A stretch of DNA of 64,000 nt from positions 1,612,001 through 1,676,000 of the forward strand of contig OY723312.1 of the NCBI GenBank assembly GCA_963210315.1, given 5' to 3'. Under the pieces are notes generated by a model. That model was not told where the DNA came from, ran no database searches, and was given only the letters and a program-made list of their open reading frames with translations. This stretch comes from Rhynchopus euleeides (lineage: Eukaryota > Euglenozoa > Diplonemea > Diplonemida > Diplonemidae). Positions 11,114 through 21,749 of this stretch are shown piece after piece. Each line of letters starts with the position of its first letter. Positions within the stretch are counted from its first letter, which is position 1. The position numbers and the translations under genes are program-made.

Positions 11114-12000
11114 GATAGCTCTCTCTCTGCCCCTCTCAACTGCTGGGGTCGAGAGGGTGTTCAGTTTGATGAAATGGGTGAAACCATGTCTCAGAGGCTC
11201 CCTCCTCGACCTGACGATGGAGAGCCTCCTTCTGATCGACGCTGAGGGGGTATCACACAGGCAGCCATGGGGCAGTCCGTGGCATGTTTCCTCAGTAAGC
11301 CGCGCACTCTCAAGTACAGCTCATTCAACGAGTTGCAGGAGTGCATGAATGCAGTGAGGAGCTGGAGACGGTCGACACCATCAGTGAAACAACCGGGGTG
11401 CAAACTGACGAGTAAGTGCACGAGGCGCGCGGCGAAGCCGCGCGCGCGCTACCCCCACCTAACCCCCACCTATTGGGCCCCGGTCAGAAAAGCTATCTTA
11501 TGCCCTGGTGTAGAAGTGTCAAAACAAAAACGAAAAAATACAGGCGGAGAGCGGTTTCTGCTGAACGGTGTTGTGACTTTCCCCTATATTTTTTTCTCTT
11601 GCTAGCGGCGAGCGATGAAGCACAGCGAAGTTGCGAAAGTAACGGAGGGGGGAATCGGACGACTGAGTCTTGAGGGTCAGCACCTTCGTGCAGCTTCGCA
11701 GTGGGGCCCCGACACACAAAGTGCACACGCAACAAAAAATAGTGCGCATCTGTTCTCCCACAGTTGCTGGGCAGGGGGCTGTCTGCCACAAAGCGAAATG
11801 AGTACGATTTTTCTTTTGGCACCTGCAATTCCAGTCTTTGCTTTGTCGACTGCCACATTCTGATTTTCTTGTTTAGGTCCGTACTCCCGCAAACTAGGCT
11901 TGTTCGTCCCTCGGGCAGCCGTCACTCCCAGATATCCTGTGCCAGCTGCAGGCACGTTGTTGGTTCTGTCGCAGAAGGCGCCGAGCGGTACTTTTTTTTG
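11114..12000. other. Stretch without recognisable gene
   Basis: No frame looks like real protein. A short inverted repeat GGCGCGCGGCG/CGCCGCGCGCC-type hairpin lies near 11421-11445. 11510-11630 is AT-richer with poly-A and poly-T runs. Confidence 0.4.
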
Positions 12001-12176
12001 TTAAGCACACTCGTGTGAGCGGAAAGCGACACACCACAGCTGCAACCAAACGTGCTCTATACACTAACCCCACCCTTCATCAGCCTCAGGGTGTGATCAT
12101 CAGTTCAGCGTCAATGCAACAAACAAACGGAAATTCATCAGAGCGGTTGTAGCTGTGAAGTGATAGGGCGCTTTTA
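12001..12176 (+). mobile_element. Solo A-B repeat of the DIRS-type element
   Basis: This matches the joined A2-B2 repeat of the element at 44055-48866: TTAAGCACACTCGTGTGAGC, CACAGCTGCAACCAAACG, then the B part GAAATTCATCAGAGCGGTTG and GTGATAGGGCGCTTTT. There is no internal coding sequence, so this is a solo terminal repeat. It differs at several positions from the element's own repeats, so it is older than the solo copy at 62627-62823. Confidence 0.85.
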
Positions 12177-12519
12177 CCAGTTGCAAGCGACGAAGCGTAG
12201 CGTAGTCGCGAAGTAACGAAGGAAATTGTAAGACTGAAGCTTTCTCAGGATCACAACATCATGCCAATACACAGCGGCTTCCACAGCCTTTTGACACAGG
12301 AATGATTTCTCAACGAAAGCAGGGCGTTTTCTCTTCTTCTAGCTGAAGGGGTACGGTTTTGAAGAATTGGAATGTTGGCCGTGCGATTTGTGGGTCCGCC
12401 ACACTGCATGGAGGCCTCAGGTGTAATATTGCAACGCATTGCTCTGCGAGACCCGTGTTTCCACACGGCAAGTCTGTTCTTCAGTCCACTTCAATGTGGG
12501 TGAAAGTGCCACGTGTGAG

Positions 12520-12695
12520 GAGCCAAAGTCCTGGGTAAGACGTTAAACTGCCTGGGGGGGCCGTCCCCGGACCATGACGGGTGCCTGCACCAGGAGTCTA
12601 GCACGGCCGTGGTCCAGGGCATGACCGAAAACTGCTTGGGTACCGAGGCTCCCCAGACCAGGATGGGTGGAGACACCTGGAGTCTAAATAGTCAC
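12520..12695. repeat. Imperfect tandem duplication, about 93 bp
   Basis: A block from about 12533 to 12600 (GACCATGACGGGTGCCTGCA...GAGTCTA) is echoed at about 12626-12690 (GACCAGGATGGGTGGAGACA...GAGTCTA). The two halves are clearly related but diverged. No gene is apparent. Confidence 0.5.
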
Positions 12696-13004
12696 ACCAC
12701 GTCAGGCCAGACCTTCGCATTGCACTCCGCGAAGACTGCCACACAGCCGCGGGGCAGGTGTGCAGCCTGTGGAAAACCTCGTACAGAAAAGACTGTAAGG
12801 GACGACAGCCCCGCCGAGGCGATACAGCGCCAGACGCGGCCCGAGTTTCTGGAGACCGACCGGGGAACTGGTACGTCTTCAGGATAAGCGCCTCACAGAG
12901 GACTGATCCTCACCTGTGTGATCCGTGAACCTCAGCCCCATGGTGCTGGAGTGGAGCGGGTGCCTCGACCTCTTTTCGGGTTTTTACTATGGATGGCTAA
13001 AACC

Positions 13005-13200
13005 CACTTTTTCGGTGACCCAAAAAGTACCTAAGAAGTACCCAAATTTGGCTTTTTTTAAGGGGGGGTGTCAAAACTTATTTTCTGCCGGTTTCAGCCT
13101 GGATTTGTGGTCAGAGGCACCCCATGGCCAAAATGACCCCACCACGATCCGCACAGATCCCAAACGTTCAAAAGAACGGGGTTATGGAAAATTCGTGAGG
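13005..13200 (+). repeat. Dispersed GACCCCAC repeat with GGTGACCC block
   Basis: It contains GGTGACCCAAAAAGTACC, AGAAGTACCCAAATTTG and GGGTGTCAAAACTTATTTT, then CACCCCATGGCCAAAATGAC and CGATCCGCAC. The first blocks recur at 15660-15770 and the last blocks at 17310-17400, 17520-17580 and 18070-18120. The gene at 13.4-15.4 kb therefore lies between two copies. Confidence 0.7.
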
Positions 13201-13440
13201 GGGGTCCCGCTGGCTGGGGTGGGGCGGCGAGCTGCCTGCCGGGTGGCGACCTCACACACCCTGCACCTGCACCGCCATCCTATACTGTCCTGCCATCCCT
13301 GCACTGTCCCGCCAGCCTATGCTGTACCGCCAATCCTGTTGTTCGAGCATGCCGTAGTACACGGCTCTCTCGCCTCTGCCACATGTGGCCAACAGCACAG
13401 TGTGTCGGCTTGCGACCTGCACTGCCACCTGCACCTGCGA

Positions 13441-15363
13441 CCTCATGGATTCCAGTGCAGTGAAGACGAAGTCCGTGTGTGCGCCAACTATGCGGCACAT
13501 GACCCCGCCTTCGCCGCATTCATCGCAAGAGAATGTCCGCATGTAATCAAGGTGTCTGGGCTACTGTGGCAAAAAGCTTCGAACGGCCGCTTCTGCACCA
13601 CTGCGGCCGCCTGTTGTTCCCTCTCGCAGCTCGTTGACGGCGACGATACCGTCCTCGATTTCCTCCTGCGCTTCTTTCGTGAAGTTGCAAATAGGGATAC
13701 GAAGACGTACGAGGCTGTGATGGAGTTGGAAGGGGACCGCGAGACTGTGCGGAGGATGGGAATCTGCTTCGCGCACCTCGTGTACCCCTGCATTCTGTTT
13801 GTGTCACGGTTCTCGAAGAGCGAGGCCCAGGCAAGTGACACTTGCCAGCTCGGGTTCTCCTCGGAGTTGTTCCGCTTCCTCGCCTGGCGCTTGTGGCAAG
13901 CGGAGGCGAATGCAGAGGACGGGTACCTCCGCTGGCTCCAGAGCTGGAGAGATCACCAGGAAGACTGCTTCGGCCAGTCCCTGTGCCTCTCGTTCGAGTC
14001 TGCAACGTGCACACTGAAGGGCAGTGTTCCCGAGGAACTGGCGATGACTATGGAAAATGCATGTACAATTGCTTGCACTGTAAATTTTGACTATCCTCCT
14101 CGCCGCACAGGTGTCAGAGGACAGTGATCTGAGTAGGTACCGCACCAGGTACTACCCCCCGGTACCCCCCGGGACTTCGAAAATCCAGACTTGGGTCCCA
14201 GCCCAAAAATTCTCAGAAATTAGGAATTTCCGGATCAATTCCGGCCAGTAGTGTGGTCATTTTGCTCTGGGAGATGAGTTTGGTTGGTCGCAAAATTTTT
14301 TTGACCTCACGTCCGAAGTACCCCCCCGCCATTTTTCATTTTGGGCAGGTCCACATTTCCTAAGGAAAATTGGAAAAAAATTGATTGGCCAAAAACTCAT
14401 CTCCCAGAGCAAAGTGACCCCACCACAGCTCTGAAAAACGCCGGAAATGCAAATTCCGCGAAACTGAAAACGACCATTTTGGGGGTACCAGGGGGTACTA
14501 CCCCCCGGTACCTGGTACGGTACCTACTCAGATCACTGCAGAGGAACAGTTGAACGAGGTTGTCCCCACTCTTCTCGCTGAATCTGGTGTCGCCAAATAC
14601 TATGGTGCCCAGGGCATCTCGAGGGGTTCGACCCTCTGCCCCAAGGTATACAAGGCCGACGCTGAGAAGTTTCTCCGCACATCCATCCACCGTTTTGCTT
14701 CCGGTTGCTACTCCGAGTACAAGAGATACTCCCAGTCCACGGAAGGGATGGCTGCAGAGAGAACAGGCGCACTGGGACCTGCGGTCCTGGAAGGGGTCTG
14801 CGGCAGGATGCGGAGGGTGTTGATGATGAATGGGGTCGCTATCCGGGATGGTGTCCTCCGCGCCAAGCTCTGTTGCATGCAGCATTGGGTTGATGGCACC
14901 TCTCCAGGTGTCACAGAGGCCCAGATCTCTTCTCTGGGGGAAAGCTGGAGGCGGTGCAGGAGAGGAAGCTCCGTATTGGCAAGCTGCGACTTGCGGAACT
15001 CGAAGTCGCGAGGATCGCAGACAATAACGCATCTGAACGCAAGCGCAAGCGGACTGCCTTGATTGACAGTATTTGCATTGTATTCCACTGTGAATCTGAG
15101 ACTGTGATGTGTCGTGGTTAAAGGGGGTGTTGGTGCAGCAAGCCCTGGCACGCGGGATCCTCAACTGCCAGAGTAAAAACAAACCCGCTATTCTTGAACT
15201 CATTGAGAGTATGGACCGGTGTTTTACTCTGTCGGAACTGAGGGAATATGCGGAGGCGAGGGAACTCGTAGTCCGCCCAGAGTGGCAGGAAGAGTTACTC
15301 GCGAAGCTTCAGGACCACGACACGGAACACATCGAGATTCCAGCGGTTGAAGAAGGAGAGTAG
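13441..15363 (+). CDS. Unrecognised gene in several segments, interrupted by a TIR element
   Basis: I do not recognise this gene and its start is unknown. A clean protein-like frame runs from about 13441 (QCSEDEVRVCANYAAHD...) to about 14077. After the TIR element at 14122-14538 it resumes with EEQLNEVVPTLLAESGVAKY and continues to about 14935, then changes frame once into a basic coiled-coil-like stretch (KLRIGKLRLAELEVARIADN). It may end in a separate segment (about 15145-15363) with ELIESMDRCFTLSELREYAE and an acidic end. A very short intron (GTAAAT at 14078 to CACAG at 14108) would restore phase before the element; another may precede GTGCAG near 15144. The frame change suggests a decaying copy or a sequencing error. 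No domain is assigned. Confidence 0.5.
14122..14538. mobile_element. Non-autonomous TIR DNA transposon (hAT-like ends) with 7-bp TSD
   Basis: The 417-bp unit starts CAGTGATCTGAGTAGGTACC and ends with its inverse (GGTACCTACTCAGATCACTG at the right edge). It is flanked by CAGAGGA on both sides (14115-14121 and 14539-14545). The inverted ends extend about 50 bp with few mismatches. The CAGTG terminus and a 7-8 bp duplication suggest a hAT-type element, though this assignment is tentative. It contains no transposase frame. It sits inside, or just beside a splice site of, the unrecognised gene. Confidence 0.9.
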
Positions 15364-15589
15364 AGCGTAGACGGTCCAGAGGCTGGAGTAAGTCAGTAGA
15401 GCCGTAGAGAGTGCGGGTGCCACAGCCCCAAAACCCTCCCCTCACTTCCTGCCTCCCTGCGTCCCTTTTTGTTGTAACCCTCAACCAGCAAAGTGCCCCT
15501 GAACTGATCTCCCACTCCTCTCCTCCCAGCATTCACAGGCACAACTGCCTGAACCAGACCCGCATTTCACGGGTGAAGTTTGTCACCTA

Positions 15590-15770
15590 GACCACAAAAA
15601 TGACCCCACTACGATCCGCGCGGAGTCCAAAAAGTACAATGGGGGAAGAAAATCACGATTCTGGGAGGTCGAATTTTTCCACCCAAGAAAATAAGTTTTG
15701 ACACCCCTCCCCCTTTTTCGGTGACCCAAAAAGTACCCAAGAAGTACCCAAATTTGACTTTTTTTTGGGC
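15590..15770 (+). repeat. Second copy of the GACCCCAC/GGTGACCC repeat
   Basis: AATGACCCCACTACGATCCG at about 15600, then AAGTTTTGACACCCC and GGTGACCCAAAAAGTACCCA at 15714-15740. The same blocks occur at 13005-13200 in a different order, so the copies are rearranged relative to each other. Confidence 0.65.
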
Positions 15771-16513
15771 GTCAGCCAGACCATACTATTTCTTTATTTT
15801 CTTTTGGGTGCGTCCACCAAAGAAAACGTGGCCACCCACTCGCAGAGGCTCCCGAAAGCTCCAGCATCAGCTCGAGGTTCATGGTGTAGATCGGTGTCTC
15901 CAGAAGAAGGGGATGTCCGGTCGAAGAAGACAAACGACGAAGACAACCACACAGGCCGCACAAAAAAAAACGTGTTGCCCTTCTGCCGCTCACCCGACAA
16001 CATGCCTTCAGGATGCATGTGAGTGGGGAACTGTTGCCACCTTAAGGCAGCGAGATCAGGCATGCAGACCCATCACGGGTGACACTCACCTCGTCTGTGG
16101 GGGACCACAGATCGCATTAAATCACTCATTTTTTTTGCACACCCCGATGCTGCGGAGCAGTACGTCCCGCAACCGGAAATCGGATCGTCACATCTCCTTC
16201 TGACAGCATAGCAAATCAATTGACCCCGCCCTCCCGCCCCCTCTCTTCTACTTCTATTTCACTACCCCCCTTCTATTTCACACCAGATCTCCATCCCGCT
16301 GTGGGTGCTCCGGACCCCTTAAGGGGATCGGACTATCCAGGGCAACGGGACTCATATAATCTTTGCGCACAGTTCTGTCAATGAAGGCCGGTAGACCCGA
16401 GGGTGTTGTAATAATATTGGCAAAGCCCGGACCCCCACTTCCCACCCACCCCTGTGTTGTGAGCAGTGCTGGTTGTGTCTGCTTGGGCATTGACCCCCCC
16501 CCCCCCTAGGCAT
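15771..16513. other. Stretch without recognisable gene
   Basis: Nothing coding is convincing. The end is a poly-C tract (16495-16506) directly abutting the AT-rich element at 16514. Confidence 0.4.
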
Positions 16514-17194
16514 ACACGGTGGGATCTTGTAAATTTTACATGTATAACTACAAGTATATACCGTATACGTAAATATTATGGAACGTAAATATTATGGAAC
16601 GGGCCCATTTTTGCCCGGTCCGTTCCATAATATTTACGTTCCAAAATATTTACAGGGCCAGTTGGGGACTCAGTGGTGAGGATGGCTTGCCTCAGGAATC
16701 GCACGAAAAGTGCACGAGTAGGTCCCGTCAGGGACTCTGTATGCCGTCCGATCACCTGGTCCAAGTCCCCGAGTCGCAGAAAGCCCTGTAAATATTATGG
16801 AACGAAAAAAATCTGGAACGCCAACCCACCAGCGTTCCAAAATATTTACGTTCCATAATATTTACGTTCCAAAATATTTACGTATACGGTACATGTATTA
16901 TACATGTATAATACTTGCATGTCAACTATTATACATGTATAATACATGTATATGCCTGAAATATACATGTAAAATACATGTATATCAAGTAAAAATACAA
17001 GTATAATACTTGCATGTCAACTATTATACTTGTATTTTTACTTGATATACATGTATTTTACATGTATATTTCAGGCATTTACATGTATTTTACATGTATA
17101 ATACTTGTCATGCAAGTATTATACATGTAAAATACTTGCATGACAAGTATATACTTGTAGTTATACATGTAAGATTTACAAGATCCCACCGTGT
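16514..17194. mobile_element. AT-rich TIR element with ACACGGTGG ends
   Basis: About 680 bp of AT-rich DNA in a GC-rich window. Ends read ACACGGTGGGATCTTGTAAA on the left and the inverse on the right, followed by an inverted ACATGTATAACTACAAGTAT block. The interior is made of nested palindromes: ACATGTAT/ATACATGT units, AAATATTTACGTTCC units and their complements. No coding frame is seen. The ACACGGTGG terminus is shared with the 3.2-kb element at 59191-62422, which suggests that element, or a relative, may mobilise it. Confidence 0.8.
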
Positions 17195-18250
17195 AGACCC
17201 CGATAAGAGGGGGTCGGGGGTCGGGGGTCGGGAGGGGGTCCGAGGGGGCCGCCTTCCTATTTCCTTGAGGAATTTGCCTGAATGGGGACCACCAATAAGG
17301 GGTGTTCATAGGCACCCCATGGCCAAAATGACCCCACTGCGATCCGCACAAACTCCAAACATTCAAAAGAACGGGTTATTGAAAAACCCGAGGAGGGGGT
17401 CGGGGAGGGTGCCGCTGGGTGGGTGAGTAGGGTGGCATGGTGTGTCCTCCCAGGCATCTCCTCCTATGACTATCCCGACCAGACCCACATTTCATGAGTG
17501 AAGCTTGGTACTTCTATCCACGAAATGACCCCACTACGATCCGCAGAAGTCCCAAATATTCAAAAGGACGGGGTTTTGCAAACCCTGTGTGGGGGGGTCG
17601 GAGGGGGTCGGGAGGGGGGCCGACCCCTCATACTCCGACCCCTGAGTTTGCAACCCCCCATTTTCCGACCCCTGAGAAATAGTGCAAAAGTTCTGACCCC
17701 CAAGTTTCAGACCCCCATTTTTTCAGCACACTTCGATGTGGGCGGAAAGTGTCGCGTGCTTGTTCGTGCCCTTGTGCTCCTCACTCACGACACCATCATC
17801 AGCAGGAGTGTGAGTGTGGAAGCGTCAGCGCAAAAAAGAAACCAAAGCAAAAAGTGCCGAACAAAGCGCAGTGACACTTTCTGACCCCCTTCCGACCCCT
17901 CCGACCCCCCGTATTCTGACCCCCGAGAACAATGGGGGGTCGGGAGGGGGGCCGACCCCCCCCTCTGACCCCCATATCCGACCCCTCGATTCCGACCCCC
18001 GGGTTTCCGACCCCCATTCTCGATGGACCACCTCCGCATTTCAGGGGTGTTGTGTGGCACCTACACCAACAAAGTGACCCCACTACGATCCGCACGGAGC
18101 CCGAACAATGCAACAGAGGGAGAAACCCGCGTTTCCTCGGGAAAAACCCAGGGTTTTTCCCAGATATTTGGGGGGGGGTCTTTTATAAGAGGGGGTCGGG
18201 GGTCGGGGGTCGGGTGGGGTCAGGGGGTCAGATTCTTATCGGGGTCTCTG
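17195..18250. repeat. GGGGTCGG/CCGACCCC-rich array with inverted ends
   Basis: Tracts of GGGGGTCGGGGGTCGGG occur at 17210-17240 and 18185-18215, and their complement CCGACCCC recurs many times at 17620-17720 and 17880-18020. The left boundary GACCCCGATAAGA (17197) is mirrored by TCTTATCGGGGTC at 18233-18245. Between them lie two more copies of the AATGACCCCACTACGATCCG repeat. The G-runs could form G-quadruplexes. No gene is present. Confidence 0.65.
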
Positions 18251-18627
18251 CCCGGGGCACAACACAGGCCGGATATGACACTGGATTTCTGACAACCTTG
18301 CATAACGAGTGAAGGGAGATGCTCTTTGTGATTCCTTCTGCTTCTACTTCAATCCCCCCCCCCCTCCACGTGTGCAAAACACTTGTTGTCGAAAACCCAT
18401 TTTTTCCAAAATGGGTGCTTCCCCAACGAGCGTCTGCAACGTGGCAGGCCCCGCATCCTGATGATTCAATACCAGAGCAAAGCTCTGAAGCGTCGGCAGG
18501 GAGTGATCACTTTTAACTGTGTATCCTGCCCCCCCCCCCCCCCACCGACCGCGCGACGCTCTGAGGAGTGGAAGAGCGGAAGTGAAACTCTTTTTATGGT
18601 GCTCCTGAGACCCCTTCTATCAGAAGT

Positions 18628-18975
18628 TCATCAGAAGTTTCACAACGCTATTTCAGGCGCCCCATTAAATGCAACATGTGCTCCTGGGGGGCCTTCGCTA
18701 CCAGATGCGACTGAGTGCGAAAAAGTGAGCCACGGCCCACTTCCCCTCACTGGCTGACGAGCAGTGACTGGTAGCGAGGGCCCCCCCTGGGACCCCTTCT
18801 ATCAGATCATGTGCAGTTCATGGGGGCCCTCGCTATCAGTCACAGCTCGTCAGTTAGTGAGGGGAAGTGGGCCGTGGCTCACTTTTTTCTTCTCACTCAA
18901 GGCACACCCGGTAGCGAGGGGCCCCATCAGAAGTTTCACAACGCTGTTCCAGGCGCCCTATTGAATGCAGCAGGG
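18628..18975. repeat. Long foldback with 50-bp direct repeats on either side
   Basis: The arms at 18720-18787 and 18822-18888 are inverted copies (AGTGAGCCACGGCCCACTTC on the left, GAAGTGGGCCGTGGCTCACT on the right) with a loop of about 35 bp. Outside them ATCAGAAGTTTCACAACGCT, then CAGGCGCCC, occurs at 18628-18670 and again at 18927-18965. A single arm recurs at 42318-42395. It looks like a foldback or recombined element of a dispersed family. Confidence 0.75.
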
Positions 18976-19300
18976 GCACCTGTCGGTGTCAAAACGATAA
19001 TGTTGTGGCAGCGCTTTCGAGAGTTGTGCAACAACGCAGGAAACTGTGTCAGTGCGGATCCTTGCAGAGCTTCCCACACGCTTCATGACAGGCGCGTGGG
19101 GTGTTCTCGCGATCGACGAATACCCTTCGGCTCTTCTCCTTGTTTCCCTTTCAGATTTGCATTAATCCACAGTTTTGGACAAACAATCCAGCCCCCTCAT
19201 CAGGGCTGCGAGAGTTGCTTTTTGTGTGTGGTATGCCCAGGCTTGGCGCACAGAACACCGCATTTGTCTTCATTATATGTTTGGTGATGTGGTCATCCTC
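18960..19300 (+). repeat. Most complete copy of dispersed repeat family R1
   Basis: Both halves of the family occur here in order: the GGGGCACCTGTCGGTGTC and CAGCGCTTT block, GAGTTGTGCAACAACGCAGG, GCGATCGACGAATACCC, then CATCAGGGCTGCGAGAGTTG and GGCTTGGCGCACA. Partial, diverged copies lie at 3.9-4.5, 10.3, 23.2 and 43.4 kb. No protein is recognised. Confidence 0.6.
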
Positions 19301-19534
19301 ATCTCCACCTCCCACTCCCTCACCCCCCCACCCCCACCCCCAGCCTCGTGTGCGCGAGAGCACTAGAGCTCTGGTTTGCCGGGAAAATACCGCCTGCATT
19401 CTCCGCAACATCTCAATGGGGGACTTAACAACATAGGCTGCAACCTGGCACACTTTGACACAGAAGGCCCCCAATGCGTGTGTCGTGGGGCGGGGCTCTG
19501 TTCGCTCCCGGCAAGTTTTCTTTTTGTTAGTTCG

Positions 19535-19720
19535 GCGTAGCCAACTGGGGAAACTTTCTGTGCCTTTAGCTGGATCGTGCGTCCCCACTCACACCACTTC
19601 ATCAGACCGGGGAGTGGTGTACACAAAGAGTGGGGTCTGCGTTCCAACAAAACAACTTTCGGCAGTAATTGGTTTGTTGTCTCGTTTTGCTGTCACTTTA
19701 CGATCCAGCGGGGGCACAGA
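19535..19720 (-). mobile_element. Old LINE fragment
   Basis: Minus-strand translation reads LERRPHSLCTPLPGLMKW then GRTIQLKAQKVSP. This parallels LKRRPPLWPGEAVRVGGHKI and QLKKTGNTGG at the start of the LINE fragment at 20161-21749. At DNA level TTTAGCTGGATC and GTCTGCGTTCCAACAA are shared. It is a more diverged piece of the same LINE family, without the RNase H part. Confidence 0.65.
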
Positions 19721-19842
19721 TAGTTTTCCGACCTTTCTGGTAAAATGTTCGGCGACATTCACCTCTGAATCGGGGGAGGGGGAAATCCTCCAAAGAAATC
19801 ACCCGTTTTCGGCACCGCAGCGAAGATCCTCGTACCACACAC

Positions 19843-19882
19843 CATCACCACCACCACCACCACCACCCCCACCCCCCCGCGA
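19843..19882 (+). repeat. CAC/CCA microsatellite
   Basis: A run of ACCACCACC-type triplets grades into poly-C. It lies between the two LINE pieces and in no apparent gene. Confidence 0.8.
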
Positions 19883-20160
19883 GGCCATTTGCGACTCTTT
19901 TTTTCCAAGGAAGATGTATGGCCCCTCCGATTTGTTCATTGTCCACCGCGAGCTTTCAATGACCCCTATCTGCCACGTCAAATGAGTGATGGGGTGTCAG
20001 AGCAGTCAGGCAGGTTGAAGCTGAAGCAAGCGCAGCGCGGCACTGTCCCGCAAGAAACCCCCCCCCCCCCCCTCTTCCTCCCATGCACACGCGGATGCAC
20101 TTGTTTCATCTCAGCGCTGTTCAGTTGGGGAAACACTCTCGATGGCTACCCGATCTTTTT

Positions 20161-21749
20161 GAACGATTTTGAACGATTTTTGGCCGTGCTCGTCGCGTCC
20201 CCCGGTGAGGGGGGACGCTGTTTCGTGTTCTCCTTGCCGCACGGAGGCATTGCCTTACGTCGCCTCTTCCTCTTTTCCTTTATGGGCGGGTTAGTCTGGC
20301 TCAGAGGGCGGGACCGTGCTGATATGCACAGTGACGACTCTCCCTTTTTTTGTTGTGCCCGCCTCCTGCCGAGTCGTGGCTGCTGCCTCTCAGACTGGGG
20401 GCGGGCGGTCGCCGACGCTGACGCGCCTGGCGGCCCGTGGAAAGTGACGTGGGTCTGGGGGTGGGGGGGGGGGGGTGCTGGGGTGTCAGGCCGAAGCCCT
20501 TGACCGCTGTTGATTTTTGCAGGTTTCACGAGATCAGGTAGTCCTTCTCGCTGTGCTCCGTCACCCCTGCCTCAGCCAGGTAGCGTAGGGCCCCCTTGCA
20601 GTTGTGCAGCAGCAGGTTGTGCACGCTTGTGGCTGTGAGGTGGTGTCGGGCTGACGCTGTCGCGGGACAGCCGAAGAATAGGTGCTTCAGCGAGACCCCA
20701 GGCGGGGGGCTGTCCGGCGCAAGCTTCAGGCAGGGTTTGCACGGTGGTTGTGCGCTGCCCGGGACGTCGTGGTCGTACACCAGGCGGTGGTGGTCGGCCC
20801 GGAGGCGGCGGATGGTGGTTTCCCCTAAGCGGGTAAGGCCCTCCATGCGGAGGTCAGGGCGCTGCAGTCGCGTCTCCCCGATTCCTGACCGATACGCGTA
20901 CACGCTGTCTGTGCGGGGCAACGTGGTCCCGCTGTATATGTGTCGGCGGAGGGTGACACGGGCCGACGCGAGGCTGATCGGCTCCATCTGGGGCTTGAAC
21001 GCACCGATCTGCGCCTGCTTGTCAGCAAGTTCGTTCCCTACCACCCCAACATGCGACGGGATGTAGCGGAGGTGGGTGGTGACATCGTATGTTTGGGCGA
21101 GCTTGCGCAGCCTCTGCCAGATGTCCCATTCGGTGGACCCCCTCGCTCGCTGGGGGCCGCTCAGCAGTGCATTCAGTGCGCTCTGCGAGTCGGTGAGGAT
21201 GGCGACCGTTTCGCCTTGGGTTACCACGGTGCATAGGTGGGCGAGGGATTCTCTGATGGCCACCAGCTCTGCCTGGTAGCTGATGCAACGGAGTCCTGCC
21301 GGCCAGGCGAGCTTTTTCTTGAGGCGGCCCTCCGGCATGCTGTACACCGCTGCGCCCGCGCCGCCCTGTTGCTGCCGCGATGTGGAGTTGGAGACTGACC
21401 CGTCGGTGTAGACATGCCAGGCGCACGTCGGGAGGGCCTGGATGGTCTGCTCTGCCAGGTCCCGGAGGGTGTCTTTCGGGGTGGCGGCCTTCGGGGCGGT
21501 GAGCCCCGGCAGCGTCGCCAGGATGTGCACTCGTGGCAGCACCAGGTTCCATTCCCAGGGGGGGATGGGGTGTGCTGCATGCAGGGGGGCCAGCAGGGGG
21601 GTGCGCCCGTCGACCTTCGAGGATTTCACCAGACTCCGTGCCTGATGTAGCCAGCTGCCTCCCGTGTTCCCGGTTTTTTTTAGCTGGATCTTATGACCCC
21701 CCACTCGTACCGCCTCACCAGGCCAGAGTGGGGGCCTGCGTTTCAACAA
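20161..21749 (-). mobile_element. 5'-truncated LINE: C-terminal RNase H and zinc knuckle
   Basis: The minus-strand frame 21749-20526 (407 residues, open at its start) is the C-terminal part of a non-LTR ORF2. An RNase H domain spans about residues 110-240: WHVYTDGSVSN (Asp), YQAELVAIRE (Glu), ILTDSQSALNAL (Asp), PSHVGVVGNELADKQA (His/Asp). A Cys/His cluster follows (CKPCLK...SLKHLFFGCP). The stop is followed by a 3' UTR of about 360 bp ending in two GTTCAAAATC-type tail repeats near 20161. The reverse transcriptase part is absent. The layout (RNase H plus zinc knuckle after RT) is that of the I/ingi-like LINE groups. The 3' end matches the copy in the giant gene's intron at 39838-40248. Confidence 0.88.

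Noticed and set aside
14623-14645. GAGGGGTTCGACCCTC, a T-arm-like stem with a B-box-like loop
   Set aside because: No matching acceptor, D or anticodon arms upstream and it lies inside a protein-like frame, so it is not called as a tRNA.
19889-20503. 204-codon plus-strand frame
   Set aside because: It overlaps the LINE 3' UTR on the other strand and has no protein-like pattern.
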